64,000 nucleotides of DNA from Cucumis sativus (GCF_000004075.3 NC_026661.2:21790307-21854306), one strand, 5' to 3'; numbered from the stretch's first letter, positions 1 to 12,140 are shown. Program-made: numbers and translations. Notes: generated by a model from the sequence alone, not told the origin.

Positions 1-745
1 ATTCCCCTGCAACACGTACATCCAGGACTACAACCATCGAACCCTCCATCTGGGGTGTAATCCCCTTTCTACTCTTCCTCTTATATACTTTCTTAATGGA
101 AGGCCTATCTGTACCTTTGTGCTGATTCTTGATATTTTTCTTTAGGCAAAGCAATACCTTGGCTTAATATACCTTCCATGAATTCTTTTCTTTTTTTCTG
201 CTTTGCACTATACTTTTTGAATATCTTTCATTAGTCCTTTTATTAGACTATTCCGAAGTATAATACCCCACTCGTCTTATTGCTTCCTTCTTTCTATAAT
301 CACATTTCGAAAAGTTTAAGGAGTGCCAATATCCATTCTCTTCAGAAATTGGAATAGATGGAAACAATGGAGGCAACATAGACAGTTACAGAATTCAAGG
401 AATGATTCCCCCACGTCACAACTGGATTCAAGCAATGACATTCCTATTTACGGTGATTTTGCTTCAGACGACGAGGCAGCAACTGTTCCAGACGATGAGT
501 TATCATCACACGTTCCAGACGATGAGTTATCATCACACGTTCCAGACGATGAGTTATCATCACACGTTCCAGATGGACAATTGTGTGTGATCTGTCTCAT
601 GAGGAGAAAACGATCTGCTTTCATTCCATGCGGTCATCTAGTTTGTTGCGAACGATGTGCTGTGTCAGTCGAACGTGAGTCATCTCCCAAATGTCCCATT
701 TGCCGCCAACAAATTCGTAGTTCTGTACGGATTTACGATTCGTGA
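1..745 (+). CDS. C-terminal part of a RING-type E3 ubiquitin ligase (SP1/SPL2, MUL1-like), cut by the window edge
   Basis: This is the end of a gene that begins upstream. The last exon runs from an acceptor at 319-320 to the TGA at 743-745. A preceding exon end at 54 (donor GTGTAA) joins it in phase through a split Gly codon, giving EPSIWG-VPISILF across the junction; this join is inferred. GTG at 323 opens the exon frame but is not a plant start codon. The tail carries a C3HC4 RING, CVICL...CGHLVCC..C...CPICR, close to the C-terminus, as in organelle-anchored SP1/MUL1-type ligases that ubiquitinate envelope or outer-membrane proteins. A short aromatic, basic stretch (FRNWNRWKQWRQH) could follow a membrane segment. 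Just before the RING sit three perfect copies of an acidic nonapeptide. The RING class is clear from sequence; placement in the SP1/SPL2 branch rests on remembered similarity of the C-terminal RING. Confidence 0.7.
485..565 (+). repeat. Three perfect 27-bp in-frame repeats in the RING gene
   Basis: Units begin at 485, 512 and 539, and a fourth partial unit begins at 566. Each unit encodes VPDDELSSH, so the repeat extends an acidic linker before the RING without shifting the frame. The three copies are identical base for base. Confidence 0.95.
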
Positions 746-1712
746 AGAGACAAATCATCTTTTCAGGTTCTAACTACGACAAATCCCGTTTTGCTGATAT
801 TATACTGTTTTGAGATTTCATATAAATGCCAATCTCTTCCACAAGATAGCAGATGTGAAGTTTGTTTTTCCTCATCTACTTGTAACTTTTTATCCCCACA
901 TTTTGATGAGAGGGATTGTTCTTTAAAGTTTGTAAAGCCAGATTTGAAGTAATGGCTCTTGTAAATATCAGATAGCATATACTCTTTTGATATGTGACAT
1001 GAAAAAAATGAAACTTTATTATTGGCTCCGTTATGTATAGGTGTATTGCTCGGATTGACTTTCCAAATGGTTTAGAAAAATAAATATGATTGGTTTTTTA
1101 TGTCTTTGTTTGGACTTGTTTTTTCAGTGCACAGTTATATTCAAAACAAAGTTAAACCAAGTTGATCACAGTACTCAATTAAGAAGATCTCGAGGTCTAG
1201 CTTTGATGGGTTTATATATATATGTTGACTGAAAATAAGATTTTTGGATCCTTCAAATCTCGTTTTTGTGTACTTTCAAGAGGAAAAAAGAAACTCGTAA
1301 GAAGTCACAATAGCTCTTGAAATGAGAGGGATTTTTGAAGCCTTAATTTCAATTGGACTCACTTGAAAACACAAGCACTTGTAAAATCAATCTAAACCTT
1401 CATTAAGTCATATGAGTTTAATTTGACTGTTTTCAAAAGTATAAAACAAAAATCAATCTAAAAAAGTTGCAATATTTCTTAAAAATAAGCTAAATGAGAA
1501 GAGAGTTTGAAACCTTAAAAACACTTTTAACAAAACTCAATCAAAAAGTTTGGAGATAATAAAACATATTGTAAATCGACCTAAAAAGAAGCAAAACGAA
1601 AGTGGAGTTATGATTCAAACACAAAGCCATAGTAATTGTTTTCTTCTTCTTCTTTTTGCCAATAAAGTCTGTTTTGAACTTTAAAGCATTTTGGCAAAAA
1701 AGGAAAAAAAAG
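746..1712. other. 3' region between the RING gene and NSP1
   Basis: These are convergent gene ends. An AATAAA-like signal near 1079 could serve the RING transcript. From about 1340 to 1600 the DNA is A-rich, with recurring phrases such as AAAATCAATCTAAA spaced irregularly, which looks like decayed repeat sequence. I see no supported coding region. Confidence 0.5.
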
Positions 1713-3380
1713 TCAAAGGGCGTTGGATTTGATCCCCAACTTCCAAAACGAACAAAACGAAACGGGTTGGCCTTTCCACCATAACCCTACACATCCATCT
1801 TTATCTTCCATTCTCATCTCCCAATTATTATCATACCTTCTCATTGAAGCTCGAGCCGTATCAATGGTGTCTTCCCCAAACCTTTTTCTCTCAAAACCCA
1901 CATTTCTCATTCTTTCACACCATTTTCCCTTTTCCTCATTCATTTCTCCATCCACATTTCTCAATGCTTTTGCCGCTTCACCTTCCATCACTCTTCTTTC
2001 CTCACTTTCTCTCCCTTTGAATGCTGCGCTTGTTGAATCCAGAAATTTCCATACGTATTCTACTCCTCTTCTGAACCCCATTTCGAAATTTCCGCACTTG
2101 CTACAGCTACATCCCATGTTGTTCTCACTCAGTATCACTGCCTTTGGTTCCATTTTTCGAAGATTTTCTAAGAATTCTTGTCTTTCGTCTGGAGCACTGT
2201 GTTTCAACTGATGGAGTCTGAACTGTGCGCAAACGATTAGGATTTCGTCTCGGGACTTGTTGATTGCTTGTGAATTTAAACTCTGGAGTGAGTGAATGTC
2301 CAGGCGGTTGATTTGTAAATTGATGTTTAAGGATTTGGCGAAACTGAGAAGCCGTGAGGAGATGTTGTCTCCTGGTGGACCAATTGAAAACGGGGTCTCG
2401 GTGTTTTGGTCATGTTCGATGGTTGGAGCGATGACCGTTAGACGGATTAGTGGAGGAGGTCCACCGGAACGGCGAGTCAAGGCCTCGAGCAGGGTTGGCC
2501 ATTGCACACCATGAGAAACACCGATGTCAAGAATGTGAAGATTTCGCGGGCGATTAGATTCTTCAGAGAGAATGTGGAGGATTGAAGAATTTGCGATGTT
2601 GTTTGGAAATGCAAACCATGGACTCACCTCGTGGAACTTGATCAACGACCTCTGGAAGAAACGAGGGTCAGTCGAAGCGAATGTAAATGGAGCAACTGTG
2701 GAGGAATAAGAAGAAAAAGAAGAAGATGAAGAATTGGAGGACAGGTGATAGGCCAAAGCTCGCAGACCGTGGTCAGCGAGCCGGTGGTTAGCGTCACCGG
2801 TGGGTGAGGCGAGCTCTTGAAGAACACAAAGAAGGTGATGTACTCTTGTCGCATCTCCTTTTACAATAGCATTAGCACAAGGATTTAGCAATTGCTCTGC
2901 CCACCTTCCTTCCTTGTTGCTGCCACTATTATAGTTATTTCCTGTGGATTTTGATGCATTTTTCTTGTTCCCTACTGATTTCTTCATCACAGTCACTCCC
3001 TCAACAGCTCCACTGCCTTTATCTGCACTGTTTTTGCTCTGGTTGTTCTGATTCTTCCTTGGGTTCTGATGGGTTTGTGATTTCTTATGAACTGAATCAT
3101 CTGGAGCTTTTCTTTTCTTGGTCAAATCAGATGGAGTCAAGCTGTGGGAAGTGGGTGTGTTTGGTTGTCTAGTGCTAACAACAGTAGTGGGGGAGTTGCT
3201 GAGACAGCCATTAATCAGATCTTCACCTGTGTCCTGATTCTCATCCCACCATTGATAGCAATTTATAGAGCTGGAGTTGCTAGTTTCATCTAGGAAAGAG
3301 GAAAAGAAAGGAACCGAGTCCTCTAACCAGTCCAATATGTGATCTGACGGGTGGTTTGGCCCTGTTTCTTCAATGGTCAT
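1713..3380 (-). CDS. NSP1: GRAS transcription factor of the NSP1 (Nodulation Signaling Pathway 1) type
   Basis: This intronless gene encodes 555 residues, close to the usual NSP1 length of about 550. The N-terminus (SDHILDWLEDSVPFF) is the NSP1 signature, followed by a Ser/Asn/Thr-rich low-complexity stretch with a KKRK basic patch near residue 88. The GRAS domain runs from about residue 160 to the end. The VHIID-equivalent motif is LHILDIG (281-287), and the SAW motif ends in GLWWKGQPVSFCSFW (532-546). In legumes NSP1 pairs with NSP2 in the nucleus to switch on early nodulation genes. In non-nodulating plants it promotes strigolactone biosynthesis genes such as D27 and supports arbuscular mycorrhiza, which is the likely role here. 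The start is the first ATG before the conserved N-terminus. Family assignment is strong; the role is inferred from the family. Confidence 0.92.
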   Translation of the reverse strand: MTIEETGPNHPSDHILDWLEDSVPFFSSFLDETSNSSSINCYQWWDENQDTGEDLINGCLSNSPTTVVSTRQPNTPTSHSLTPSDLTKKRKAPDDSVHKKSQTHQNPRKNQNNQSKNSADKGSGAVEGVTVMKKSVGNKKNASKSTGNNYNSGSNKEGRWAEQLLNPCANAIVKGDATRVHHLLCVLQELASPTGDANHRLADHGLRALAYHLSSNSSSSSFSSYSSTVAPFTFASTDPRFFQRSLIKFHEVSPWFAFPNNIANSSILHILSEESNRPRNLHILDIGVSHGVQWPTLLEALTRRSGGPPPLIRLTVIAPTIEHDQNTETPFSIGPPGDNISSRLLSFAKSLNINLQINRLDIHSLQSLNSQAINKSRDEILIVCAQFRLHQLKHSAPDERQEFLENLRKMEPKAVILSENNMGCSCSKCGNFEMGFRRGVEYVWKFLDSTSAAFKGRESEERRVMEGEAAKALRNVDGEMNEEKGKWCERMRNVGFERKRFGEDTIDTARASMRRYDNNWEMRMEDKDGCVGLWWKGQPVSFCSFWKLGIKSNAL

Positions 3381-4525
3381 TTTGCTTGGTGAAAACAGAA
3401 AGAGAAAGAGAAGAGACTCTTTTGATTAGGGAGGGAGAAGATGGAGTTTCTCAGGGTTGCTTGCTGGTTTGATGGTGGGGGTGGTACAAGTTTAATCATT
3501 GACTAAAGATTGGAATAGAGCCAATAATGTTTTCATAGAAAGCAGTAAAATAATGCAACAGGTCACTTATATCCTCCATAAACAGACAACTGTTAGGTAT
3601 TTTCTAAGCTATTTGTGCTGTTCTTTTGGAGGATTTGATGTTTGGTTCAAATTTTTTAAAGCCCATATAAAAGTCACTCACTGTCTTCTTCCTCACCCTG
3701 GGTTGTTGTAACCCATCATTCTTTTGTATTGTGAGAAGAAAAAAAAATGCAGTGGTGGTTGGACTTCATGGATGGGGATTGGTGAAGGAATCTTTGAAAC
3801 TTTTAGCCATGGTTTTGAGCTTTCATTTGGATTGTAAAGAGACAGCTAACACTTTTTTTCTTTTTCTTCCCTTATTAAAATACTCAAAAACTTTTTGCTT
3901 TCTACAAACCTTAGCGCCGTTGAGGAGAGAGGCTTAAACGTATTGGTTTTCTGTCTTTAAAAGGGTGAAACATAGCTCTCCCATTTCCTTTTTATATGCC
4001 CTATATTCTGAGAAAATATTTGTTGTTCATCATATTTTATTTCCAATTGTTGTTGACCTAGTATCGTGATTGGATGTCCAAGAAACTAAAGTTGACTTCA
4101 GCTTGGATCTAGTTCAACGTTAGGTCATCGGTTTCTGTCAGTTCATTGATTCCGTTTTGTGGTTTGTGACAAAATTGCAAAATTTCTGCCGTTCAAAGAT
4201 TCTTTATCCATCTCCTAAATACCCATTTTTAATTCATTTTCCTAGTCAAGGAATCTATGGAATCTGTTCTTAAGTTAATAACAAGTCTAAACCAATCTGA
4301 TTATTGAAGTGGAAGAAACTGATATATTCTCAAAAAGCAAATGAAGGCCATGAATAGACAATAGAATAATCGGGGAGAGAAGCAGAGGTGGAACACACAG
4401 CTAGTCAAGGAATTTAAATGGCATCAATGAACAAATAGCAAAGAGAGGAAAAAAAAAAAGAACATCAATCCATTTTGTTACTTGGAAATGCAGAATGGCT
4501 AAAGCAAACACATGGTTGGGGAATT
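3381..4525. other. Upstream region of NSP1 and 3' flank of the germin-like gene
   Basis: About 1.1 kb lies between the NSP1 start and the germin-like stop, both on the minus strand. It must hold the NSP1 promoter and leader. The leader side (3381-3440) is purine/pyrimidine-biased. I see no confident TATA box on the minus strand. Small open frames on the plus strand have no family features. Confidence 0.5.
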
Positions 4526-5152
4526 CTAACCACTCCCACCAAGAACAGACTTTAGCTTTTTGATCAGAGCTGGGTCAAGGAAAGTGGTCTTGGACACCAA
4601 ATCAGTGCTCAAGTCGTTGGCAAATAGTGCGAAGTCGAGGATTTGGAGACCAGGGCTTGGGCTACTGAATACAGGGAAACCAACTGCCGTTACGCCACCA
4701 GCATTAATCTGAAAATGTAGCAACCCTTGTGGGAATACCATAAGGTCTCCCTTTTTCAGTGTCTTCACGTAGACAGCGTTGGCGGAAGAGATAAAACCAG
4801 CCTCGATAATACCTTGCGTCACAAGTAGCAATTCCGAAGCTCCTGGGTGTGTGTGGAGTGGTATAACACCACCCGGTGCCAAGTCTAACCGAGCAGCAGA
4901 GAGACCGAGGCCATTCACTCCTGGATACTGCTCTACAAATGCTGGAGTGACTGCAGCTTTAATTAGACTCGATATGTTTCCAGCAGCACGTAAGCCTGAA
5001 AATACGAAGTCGTCTGCAGTCACGACACTGGCGATCTTACAGGAGTACCCTGCTGGCCCTTGTGGGCCTTTCAGGTCGGCAACACAGAAGTCTTGAACAG
5101 CTGCATTGGAAAGAGAGAAGAGGAGGGAAATGATGAGTAGGGAGTGAAGCAT
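4526..5152 (-). CDS. Germin-like protein, auxin-binding protein ABP19/ABP20 type
   Basis: This single-exon gene encodes 208 residues, typical of germin-like proteins. A hydrophobic signal peptide (about residues 1-18) ends at SNAA, so the protein is secreted to the apoplast. The mature start [20 protein letters not shown] gives Cys23 and Cys38, the usual N-terminal disulfide pair. The cupin barrel holds germin box 1, [14 protein letters not shown], with metal ligands His100, His102 and Glu107, and box 2 with His146 (GLLHFQ). NIS at 59 is a possible N-glycosylation site. The ending LQILDFALF...KKLKSVLGG matches the peach ABP19/20 group. These are oligomeric Mn-binding wall proteins, some with superoxide dismutase activity. 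Auxin binding is known for relatives and not shown here. Confidence 0.93.
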   Translation of the reverse strand: MLHSLLIISLLFSLSNAAVQDFCVADLKGPQGPAGYSCKIASVVTADDFVFSGLRAAGNISSLIKAAVTPAFVEQYPGVNGLGLSAARLDLAPGGVIPLHTHPGASELLLVTQGIIEAGFISSANAVYVKTLKKGDLMVFPQGLLHFQINAGGVTAVGFPVFSSPSPGLQILDFALFANDLSTDLVSKTTFLDPALIKKLKSVLGGSG

Positions 5153-5230
5153 TTTTTTGGGGTGAGTCGTCTAGTTGTTCACTCTTGTTTCCTTTTTGGG
5201 ATGGTGTAGTTTCTTGATAAGTTTCATAGG

Positions 5231-5240
5231 GTTTATATAG
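5231..5240 (-). promoter_or_regulatory. TATA box of the germin-like gene
   Basis: Read on the minus strand the bases are CTATATAAAC, a good plant TATA box, about 80 bases upstream of the ATG at 5152. That leaves room for a leader of roughly 45-50 bases. Confidence 0.65.
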
Positions 5241-6295
5241 AAAGTACTAGTTTAGCTTCCTGCAAGTTGAAGTAACATTCACTCCAATAGCAGGATAGGA
5301 AGATTGATGAATGTATGGATGAGGGCCACGCAGCATTTGATTTTGAGATGCATGTGGCTGTCAATGAACTCTCAAGAAGATCAGATTCTCAGAGAAAGAA
5401 ATAAATTTTCTCTTTTTTGCAGTTAATGACCTTATGATTGGGCAATTCTTCTTCTGCTCATCTTGTACAGTTGGCAAGTAGGATAAAAAGAGGGATTAAT
5501 TAGCAAAAGATATTGTGCTTACCATTCAGGAATAACCCAAGGATATACAACGAAGAAAGTGGAGTGGACCAAATGCACATGGGAAGAGGATAATCAGCAT
5601 AAGAAGCCAATTTTTAGATAGCTAAGGACCAAGGTGAAGGGGCTCTATCAAGCCTCTCTGTATCACATGCGCACCATGAATGGCTTAGAGCTTTGTGGCC
5701 TAGAAGAAACCCCTACTGTCACGTTCGGTTCAGCTCATCAGCATTTATCACCACGGATGAATTTTCTGTACAAGACAAGTAGGCCCTTTCCCTCATCTGG
5801 AAAATCAACAGTTAACAAGTTTTGTAATGTAACAGTTTAAAAGGGGGGGATGGGAATGGAGAGGGGGGGTGAAAAATCATATCTTCTATTCCATTTTGTA
5901 ATAATTGTGCTATGATCCTGATCAACAAACTTCATATGACTCGAGATTGTAAAGATTATCAATCATAAATTGGAAAATGTCCATGGTAGACAACAACAAT
6001 ACTTAAAAGGCCTATACTAATATGACCTGCCAAATATTTTGTACAATTAACATTACGCCCGTGTTCCAGATAATACATCTTCATATTATACAGCCTAAAA
6101 AAATTGATTCCGAAAGACGTATCACTAAAAATCATCACACTCCACTCCACACAGATGTCCAGTCCAGGCTCCCTCTGATATGGCATCCTCTAAATCTCAT
6201 TTTATTTGTTGTATCCCTGAACTGACACTGGGGTTGGTTATTCACCAAGTAGTTGGGATCTCTACCAAGCATTAGTTTCAAACGTAGTTAATACA
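5241..6295. other. Germin-like promoter and TAF12 3' flank
   Basis: The first few hundred bases are the presumed germin-like promoter. The part nearest 6296 is the presumed TAF12 3' UTR. A stretch at about 5630-5840 is open on the plus strand for 68 codons but begins with GTG and has no motif, so I do not call it a gene. G-runs occur at 5842-5870. Confidence 0.5.
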
Positions 6296-9200
6296 CTAAA
6301 ACCTCATCATTTGCTGCAGCAACTGTGAACCAGCCGTTTGTGATAATAGTTGTTCTGAACTCGGTGAAGGCCTTGTTAGAGTGTTGGGACCAATGGACAT
6401 TCCAACCCCTTGTCGTACCATCTCTTTAGGGCTGTTTACATTTGTTTCCACACAGGATGCTTCCTTCAATATGCGTATCTGATGAAACCCCAGAAGAGAA
6501 AATTGGAGACAAATGATAAAAGAAGAAATGGAGCAAACACTTGAACAGATAAGTTCAACTTACCATGTCCAATCGTTTCTTGTGGACATCACTTGATGAT
6601 AACTACGATAATTTAAAATTAAAAAAAAAAAAAAAAAAACTCAATATGGTTAAACTAAAACGAAAATTTTGAAAGTTGAATTGAAACAGAATGATTTTTT
6701 AGAGGAGAGAATAGAATGATGTTTTAGAGAGAATAATATAATTTTCTTACATTTTTGTTGTGATTCTTCCACTCATCACTTGAATATCCAGGAACGTTCA
6801 ACTGCCAATTCTTCTCTGCACATTATCCACAATTTATGATTGGTAAAGCTTTGTCCAATAGTATAAGATACAATACCTACCATAACTACCAAACACGATG
6901 AATAAAGAAACTGGTAACCAGTGCTTTTAGTTTGAATCATCACTAATATGTTATGCTAGTGGATATTTATTCAGAAACAAAATATTTTCATTCTTCATTT
7001 TATTGTCAATAATTAAGGTGGCATTGTTCCCACTTCCCTCCCTGTATCTAGAACAGAATAGCTGAACATTTTTTCACTTTACCAATTATCATGCTCGCAC
7101 TCGGACATTTTTTTTATTACCTCATAACTATCACAAATGAATTAAAAAACTTGCTAAGATCTAAGTTTGAAATCAGAAAAGGGAGTCATATGCTCCTGGT
7201 GCATGGCATTTAAGAAATCAAGTAAAAAAACAAAAGACCAAGGAAAGTAGTACGCACCTAAGTGTAGCAATAAATCTTTGGATTCTAAAGTTGAGGATTT
7301 TCGATGTTTTGCCAAATTGCATGAAAAGGTAGTAACCTGTATGGCATCAAAGAAAGAAAAAACTTAGTAAATGATGAATGAGTCATGATATTAACATGAA
7401 TTATCAGGCAATTCTATAAACTTAATATTGCAATAGAAGAAACATAATAATCAAGACACACAGCTACGAAAATTGTCCACCAAAAGGACCCTAAAGCCAG
7501 TCCACTTGATTTGTTTGTAACATCAAAATGGTAAGAGGGGGCAATGATGAGAAAATAGCTTTTAATAAGAACACGTAGATTTTAGAAGGAATTAAAGGTG
7601 TCCACACCAGCGTCTTAGTGAGAAAGAAGGGAGAATAATGAGCACAAGGGAGTATTGACATATTTCTCTTAAACAGATAAATGACAGAGGAATATACTGA
7701 TCAGTCCAAAAGAAGACATATACCACTCCGTTCACTCATGGGCTGACCAACTTATTAAATGGGGTAAAAAACCAAAAAACAGGGCCCTAAAATGTTAATG
7801 ACTAATGAGGCACAGCAATTTATCGTTAATGGAAAATATAAAAAGCCACTGCCTAAAATGTTAATCATGAGCAAGGAGGAGCTCTTATTCTGGACATGTA
7901 GGGCTGTACTAGCTCACAACAGAGAGTGTTGCTCCATGATTCAAGAGGTTTTCTTGAACCCTCCTTTTTAGGACAAGGGAAGAGTTCCTTGCACGCCTTT
8001 GTTTACCATAATGTGCAGCATTGACTCAAGAGGAACCTTAGACGGCCTGAGAGGTCTGTTAATCTGACTTTTTGTATTTACCAACTTGACCTCATTTTCT
8101 TGGACTGGGATTCATTCTTGTAATTAGTTTGGGATTTTTAGTGGTGAGCTAGTTTTTTGTCTGCTCTTGTACATTCTTTTATTTCTCGCTATAAATTATA
8201 TGCTGATACAAATAATGATGTTGTGTAATAATGAGCAGTAGTCAAGGGTAATAAAGCTAAAGGCAGGGCATATCAAACTAGTGGCCACTGACCAGACCCC
8301 TCCAACTACTACCTTCATACAACTTGAGTTTTTTTTTTTAAATTCAAGTTTAAATTATAACCTTCGTTTTAACAACAATGATCAGAGAAATAGTTGAATA
8401 GTTTCAGATATAAGGAGTATGATAAAATTGTGGTGCACCAGAATCGCCAAGTCAACAGAATGAATAAATACATCAGTCTAGAATGAAATAAGATGAACAA
8501 ATATTTGGACTTCGACAGATTAAAAGAGAATAATACCAAAATGAGGATCAATACTCCAAAAACATAGTTTCCTGGTGATTAATGTGTCATAGAATAGCAT
8601 ACTATTTTTTGGGAAATACTTCAACGTGATCCTCTATGACATGATGCGGATTTGTTTTAACTGACCTTCTATTATATATGTTTTGATATAATAGAACATA
8701 GTGCTTCAATAGTGAAAGACTAACTCTTGATGCGTACTGATATTGACCATTGATTACAGCACATATGCAGTTACTTTAGTGTGTGTAAGATATTGGGTGG
8801 AAATGAACAATCAAGTATAGGGAAATAGTAGTAGTACTAGGAAGTCTCACCGAATCGATAAAATCATCGGCAATCTCCAAGAGAAGGTCTTCAACTTCAG
8901 GTTCCAGCTTTCCATGTGGATCTACCTGCAGATATTCGAATTTCAACTAAAGTGAGAACAAAATTAAAAAAACAAAAAAGCACATTAGAGACATTGAGTA
9001 AACAAGAGATGTGATAAGTCAAGGCAGAACCTGTGAAACCAGATCTTGTATCTTTCTCTTCCCAAGGACTTGAGTTGCAGCCTCTGTCCCTTGGCTTGAA
9101 CTTCCCCCCGGTGTACTAGCGCCAGATGCTGTGGCATCTGGATGTGATCCAGTCAAACTGAGAGATTTCTGGCCCGCAAGTCCAGCTATTCTAGGAGAAT

Positions 9201-11475
9201 GCTGCTGATGCTGATGCAATACTGGTTGCAGAGATTGCTGTGGTGATGCTTGTTGAAGTAGCTGCTGTTGTTGATGAAGTGGCTGCTGTTGTAGCTGTTG
9301 TTGTGGTTGTTGTTGTTGTGACTGTGGTTGCTGCTGTTGCTGTTGATGTTGTTGATGCAACTGTTGATGTCCCATGGATGACTGTTGCTGTACAATCTGA
9401 GGAAATTGTTGAGGGTTCAACGACATGGAGTTTTGATGCAATTGATTAGACGAAGCCAGTTGCTGGTGTAACAAGACTTGTTGCCTCTGCAGACGAAATG
9501 AAGGTGAGCCAGGATTAGACATCGATGGCATTTGCTTTAGCCACTGTTGCTGTTGCAAAGAGTTCTGCATCATGGTTGGCTGCCCATTCTGAGCCAAATT
9601 GGTCAATTGTTGATTCATAAATGCAAGATTTGACATTCTCGGTAAGTTCTGAACCTGCAATTTAATAAAATTGATTGGGTGTCACAATCATGCCCGCAAT
9701 TTTACAGTTGCTAGTAGCTACACACAAAACAAAATAGCAAGATTGTATAGTATGATTATCAAGTCAAATTAGCACATTAACCTATGCATTAAAGTAATAA
9801 AGTGATACTACAATTACTGCTATACCAAAGTTGACCGGATTGAGTTAGAGAACATGACAGACAAATCAGCAATTATGACAATAAATAGAGTAATGCCATG
9901 GACCAAAATATAAAAAGGAGTGTTAATGGGCACCACCTGAAATTAGAGACATGTACTGATAAGTACGTTAGTATGCCCAATGAGCAGTATTTGTAATGCA
10001 ATGAATGTTTAGCATTACAAAAATAAGTTATATGGGATAAAAGACAGAGTACTACACTTCTAATAGAGTCAATAAACTAATATGGTTGATGAACTGCATA
10101 AAAAATATCCAAGCAATGACCAAAGTAACCAAACAAAGCATTAACCTGCCCTGGTTCAAATTTGGCATATAGAAATTTAACAATACGAATGTAGAAATAA
10201 AAGCTCAGACAGACTCATTATTGTAGTAAAGAACATTAGATACAGAGCAAAGGTGTGTTGCCAATAAACCTGTGGAGAGGTGAGTGAACTTTGTTGAGAT
10301 AATTGCTGCCTTATTTGACCTTGGTTTATTCTCTGTTGGGCATACGGCGAGGCAAGGCCATTAGCTCTTAGTTGTGAGGGCAAATTCATTGACCCCATCA
10401 TCCCCATTGCTTGAATTCCTTGCAAAGCTTGCCCATGAGAGTTACTTGACTGAAATTGTGGACCCTGAACTAATCCAGCCTTCTGCTTTGACTACACAAA
10501 ATGTTTGGATTCAGTGAAAAAAAAAAGAAGAAAATAAGTCAACAAATTAAGAACTTAGAATTGTAATTAAAAAGTAAAAGGCAACTACTGAGGCATAACC
10601 CATCACCGAAGAGCCAAACTCATTCCTGGAAAGCTCTTCAACTCCACTTCAAATGGGGGAAAAACGAATTCTCAATACTGTCTAACAACATCTCAACACC
10701 AAAATAGCTTCACTACCAATTTAAGACCAACGAGTACCAAGAATTCAGTACATACCGAAGCCAGTAATTGTGACGGCAAATTATACTGAGCCGCTCCAGA
10801 CAACATGGGCAAATGGTTACCCTGACCGATTAATGTAGACCGCGACAGATTCCCAGTTCCCATTTGCTGTTGTTGGTTAGGCTGTTGCTGCTGTTGTTGT
10901 TGCTGCTGGTTTGTAGAAGCCCCACCAAAATTCATCTGACTATAAAGCCCCGATTGTTGTCTCATCATCCCAAACTGCTGTTGCTGCTGCTGTTGCTGCT
11001 GTGGTTGCATTTGGTTCAACCGAGAAATAGAAGGAGAACGCTGTAAAGCTTGCTGGATTTGGAAATTCGTCATCGCACTCGCATTCTGAGGTTGTTGCAC
11101 CAATTGCTGCTGTTGTTGCTGTTGTTGTTGTTGCTGCTGCTGCTGCTGCTGTATAGGCTTCTGCTGGTAATCCAATCCAACCGCAGGACTCAACTGTTGC
11201 TGTGGCTGTTGCTGTTGATTTTGCGGAAGAGAGATGTGCGAAAGAGGAGGAGAAGAGATTTGAGCTAGCGGATGTAAATGGTCAATCGAAGGCGATTGAA
11301 CAAGTGCAGAAGGAGATGGAATGGGAGGATTCACAGAGGAATTTGACGGATTTGATGAATTTTGAGGAATAGCGGTTGTTGAAGGTTGAACTTGCGGTTG
11401 TTGTTGCGGCGGTGGTGGTGAAGGGTCCATCGGGTTCGGTTGAACCGGTCTAGGCGACGAAGTACTGTCTGCCAT
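6296..11475 (-). CDS. TAF12: TAF12, TFIID/SAGA histone-fold subunit with long polyglutamine N-terminus
   Basis: There are eight exons on the minus strand: 11475-10756, 10491-10270, 9654-9031, 8925-8851, 7336-7258, 6815-6751, 6602-6564 and 6478-6296. All junctions are GT..AG and the phases close to 668 residues, close to Arabidopsis TAF12b/EER4 (about 680). Residues 1-500 are Pro-, Ser- and Gln-rich with several polyQ runs. The histone fold starts at [20 protein letters not shown], continues through [17 protein letters not shown] and [20 protein letters not shown], and ends near [15 protein letters not shown]; it spans about residues 510-600. TAF12 pairs with TAF4 in TFIID and with ADA1 in SAGA. 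In Arabidopsis TAF12b limits ethylene responses. A tail of about 65 residues follows the fold. The start codon opens a conserved MADS-Pro-rich N-terminus. Intron 4 is the longest (about 1.5 kb). Confidence 0.93.
7860..8240. other. Insertion-like stretch inside TAF12 intron 4
   Basis: This part of the intron is more G+C-rich than its surroundings and has remnants of open frame ending in T-rich and then A/T-rich sequence. It resembles a degraded transposon or retrogene tail, but I cannot assign a family from the sequence alone. Confidence 0.25.
10864..11220 (-). repeat. CAG/CAA trinucleotide tracts encoding polyQ in TAF12 exon 1
   Basis: Several glutamine runs are encoded by mixed CAG and CAA codons, with the longest uninterrupted block near 11104-11150. 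A further Q-rich block lies in exon 3 (about 9230-9370). The same DNA read on the plus strand gives long Leu- or Val-rich open frames that are shadows of the repeats. Confidence 0.9.
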
Positions 11476-12140
11476 TGAAATTGAAGGTTGAACAAAGATG
11501 GAGAAACTAATTCATGGCAAAAATTGCATCGGAATTTGCAAAGAAACGGCTGAATCCGAAGGGGAAGAAGGAAAGAGGAACGGGGAAGCGAGGGCGGAGG
11601 AGGAAGATGAACGAAGTGTTGAAAGAACGATCAGTAGGATTTGTACACGTCATCTGATGGACCGCTTTATGGGTGGGTCATATATCATTTTTTGTGCAAA
11701 TGGGTTTGATCAATACACGTGGACTCATCCTGTACGTTCGATCAGAGCGTACGATTGATTACTGTGAGTATTCCCGTATTGGATCTCGAAATGAATTAAT
11801 TTCCTCAACTCACCTATCGTGATGACTGATATTTTCGTGCATAACGATTAAGTATTAATTTATAAACTTACACTTTAGGATTGGGAGTTGAGTTATGGTA
11901 AAGTTGGAATTACTTGTTTGAGATTTAGAGTTAGTAAAATAATTTTTTGTGATGAATGTGCAAAATAGATAAAAAGGAAGAGACAAAATAATATTTATTA
12001 TTGAAGTGTTATGAATGTACATAGTTGCACCCATTTTTCAAAGTTTGTTAACCAATTTCGTATGATTCTTTTTTTAATTTGAATGAATTAAGCTCTTGAA
12101 TTTTTATAGCAATAGTTACGAATTTAGTAATTAAATTTAA

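Noticed and set aside
1723-3172. Plus-strand open frames across NSP1
   Set aside because: They are shadows of the conserved GRAS coding strand.
5634-5840. 68-codon plus-strand frame in the germin-like promoter
   Set aside because: It starts with GTG, has no motif or splice context, and crosses a presumed promoter.
9240-9449. Val/Ala-rich plus-strand open frame
   Set aside because: It is the antisense of the TAF12 polyQ codons and has no independent support.
10864-11268. Two Leu-rich plus-strand open frames
   Set aside because: They are produced by reading CAG/CAA repeats of TAF12 exon 1 on the opposite strand.
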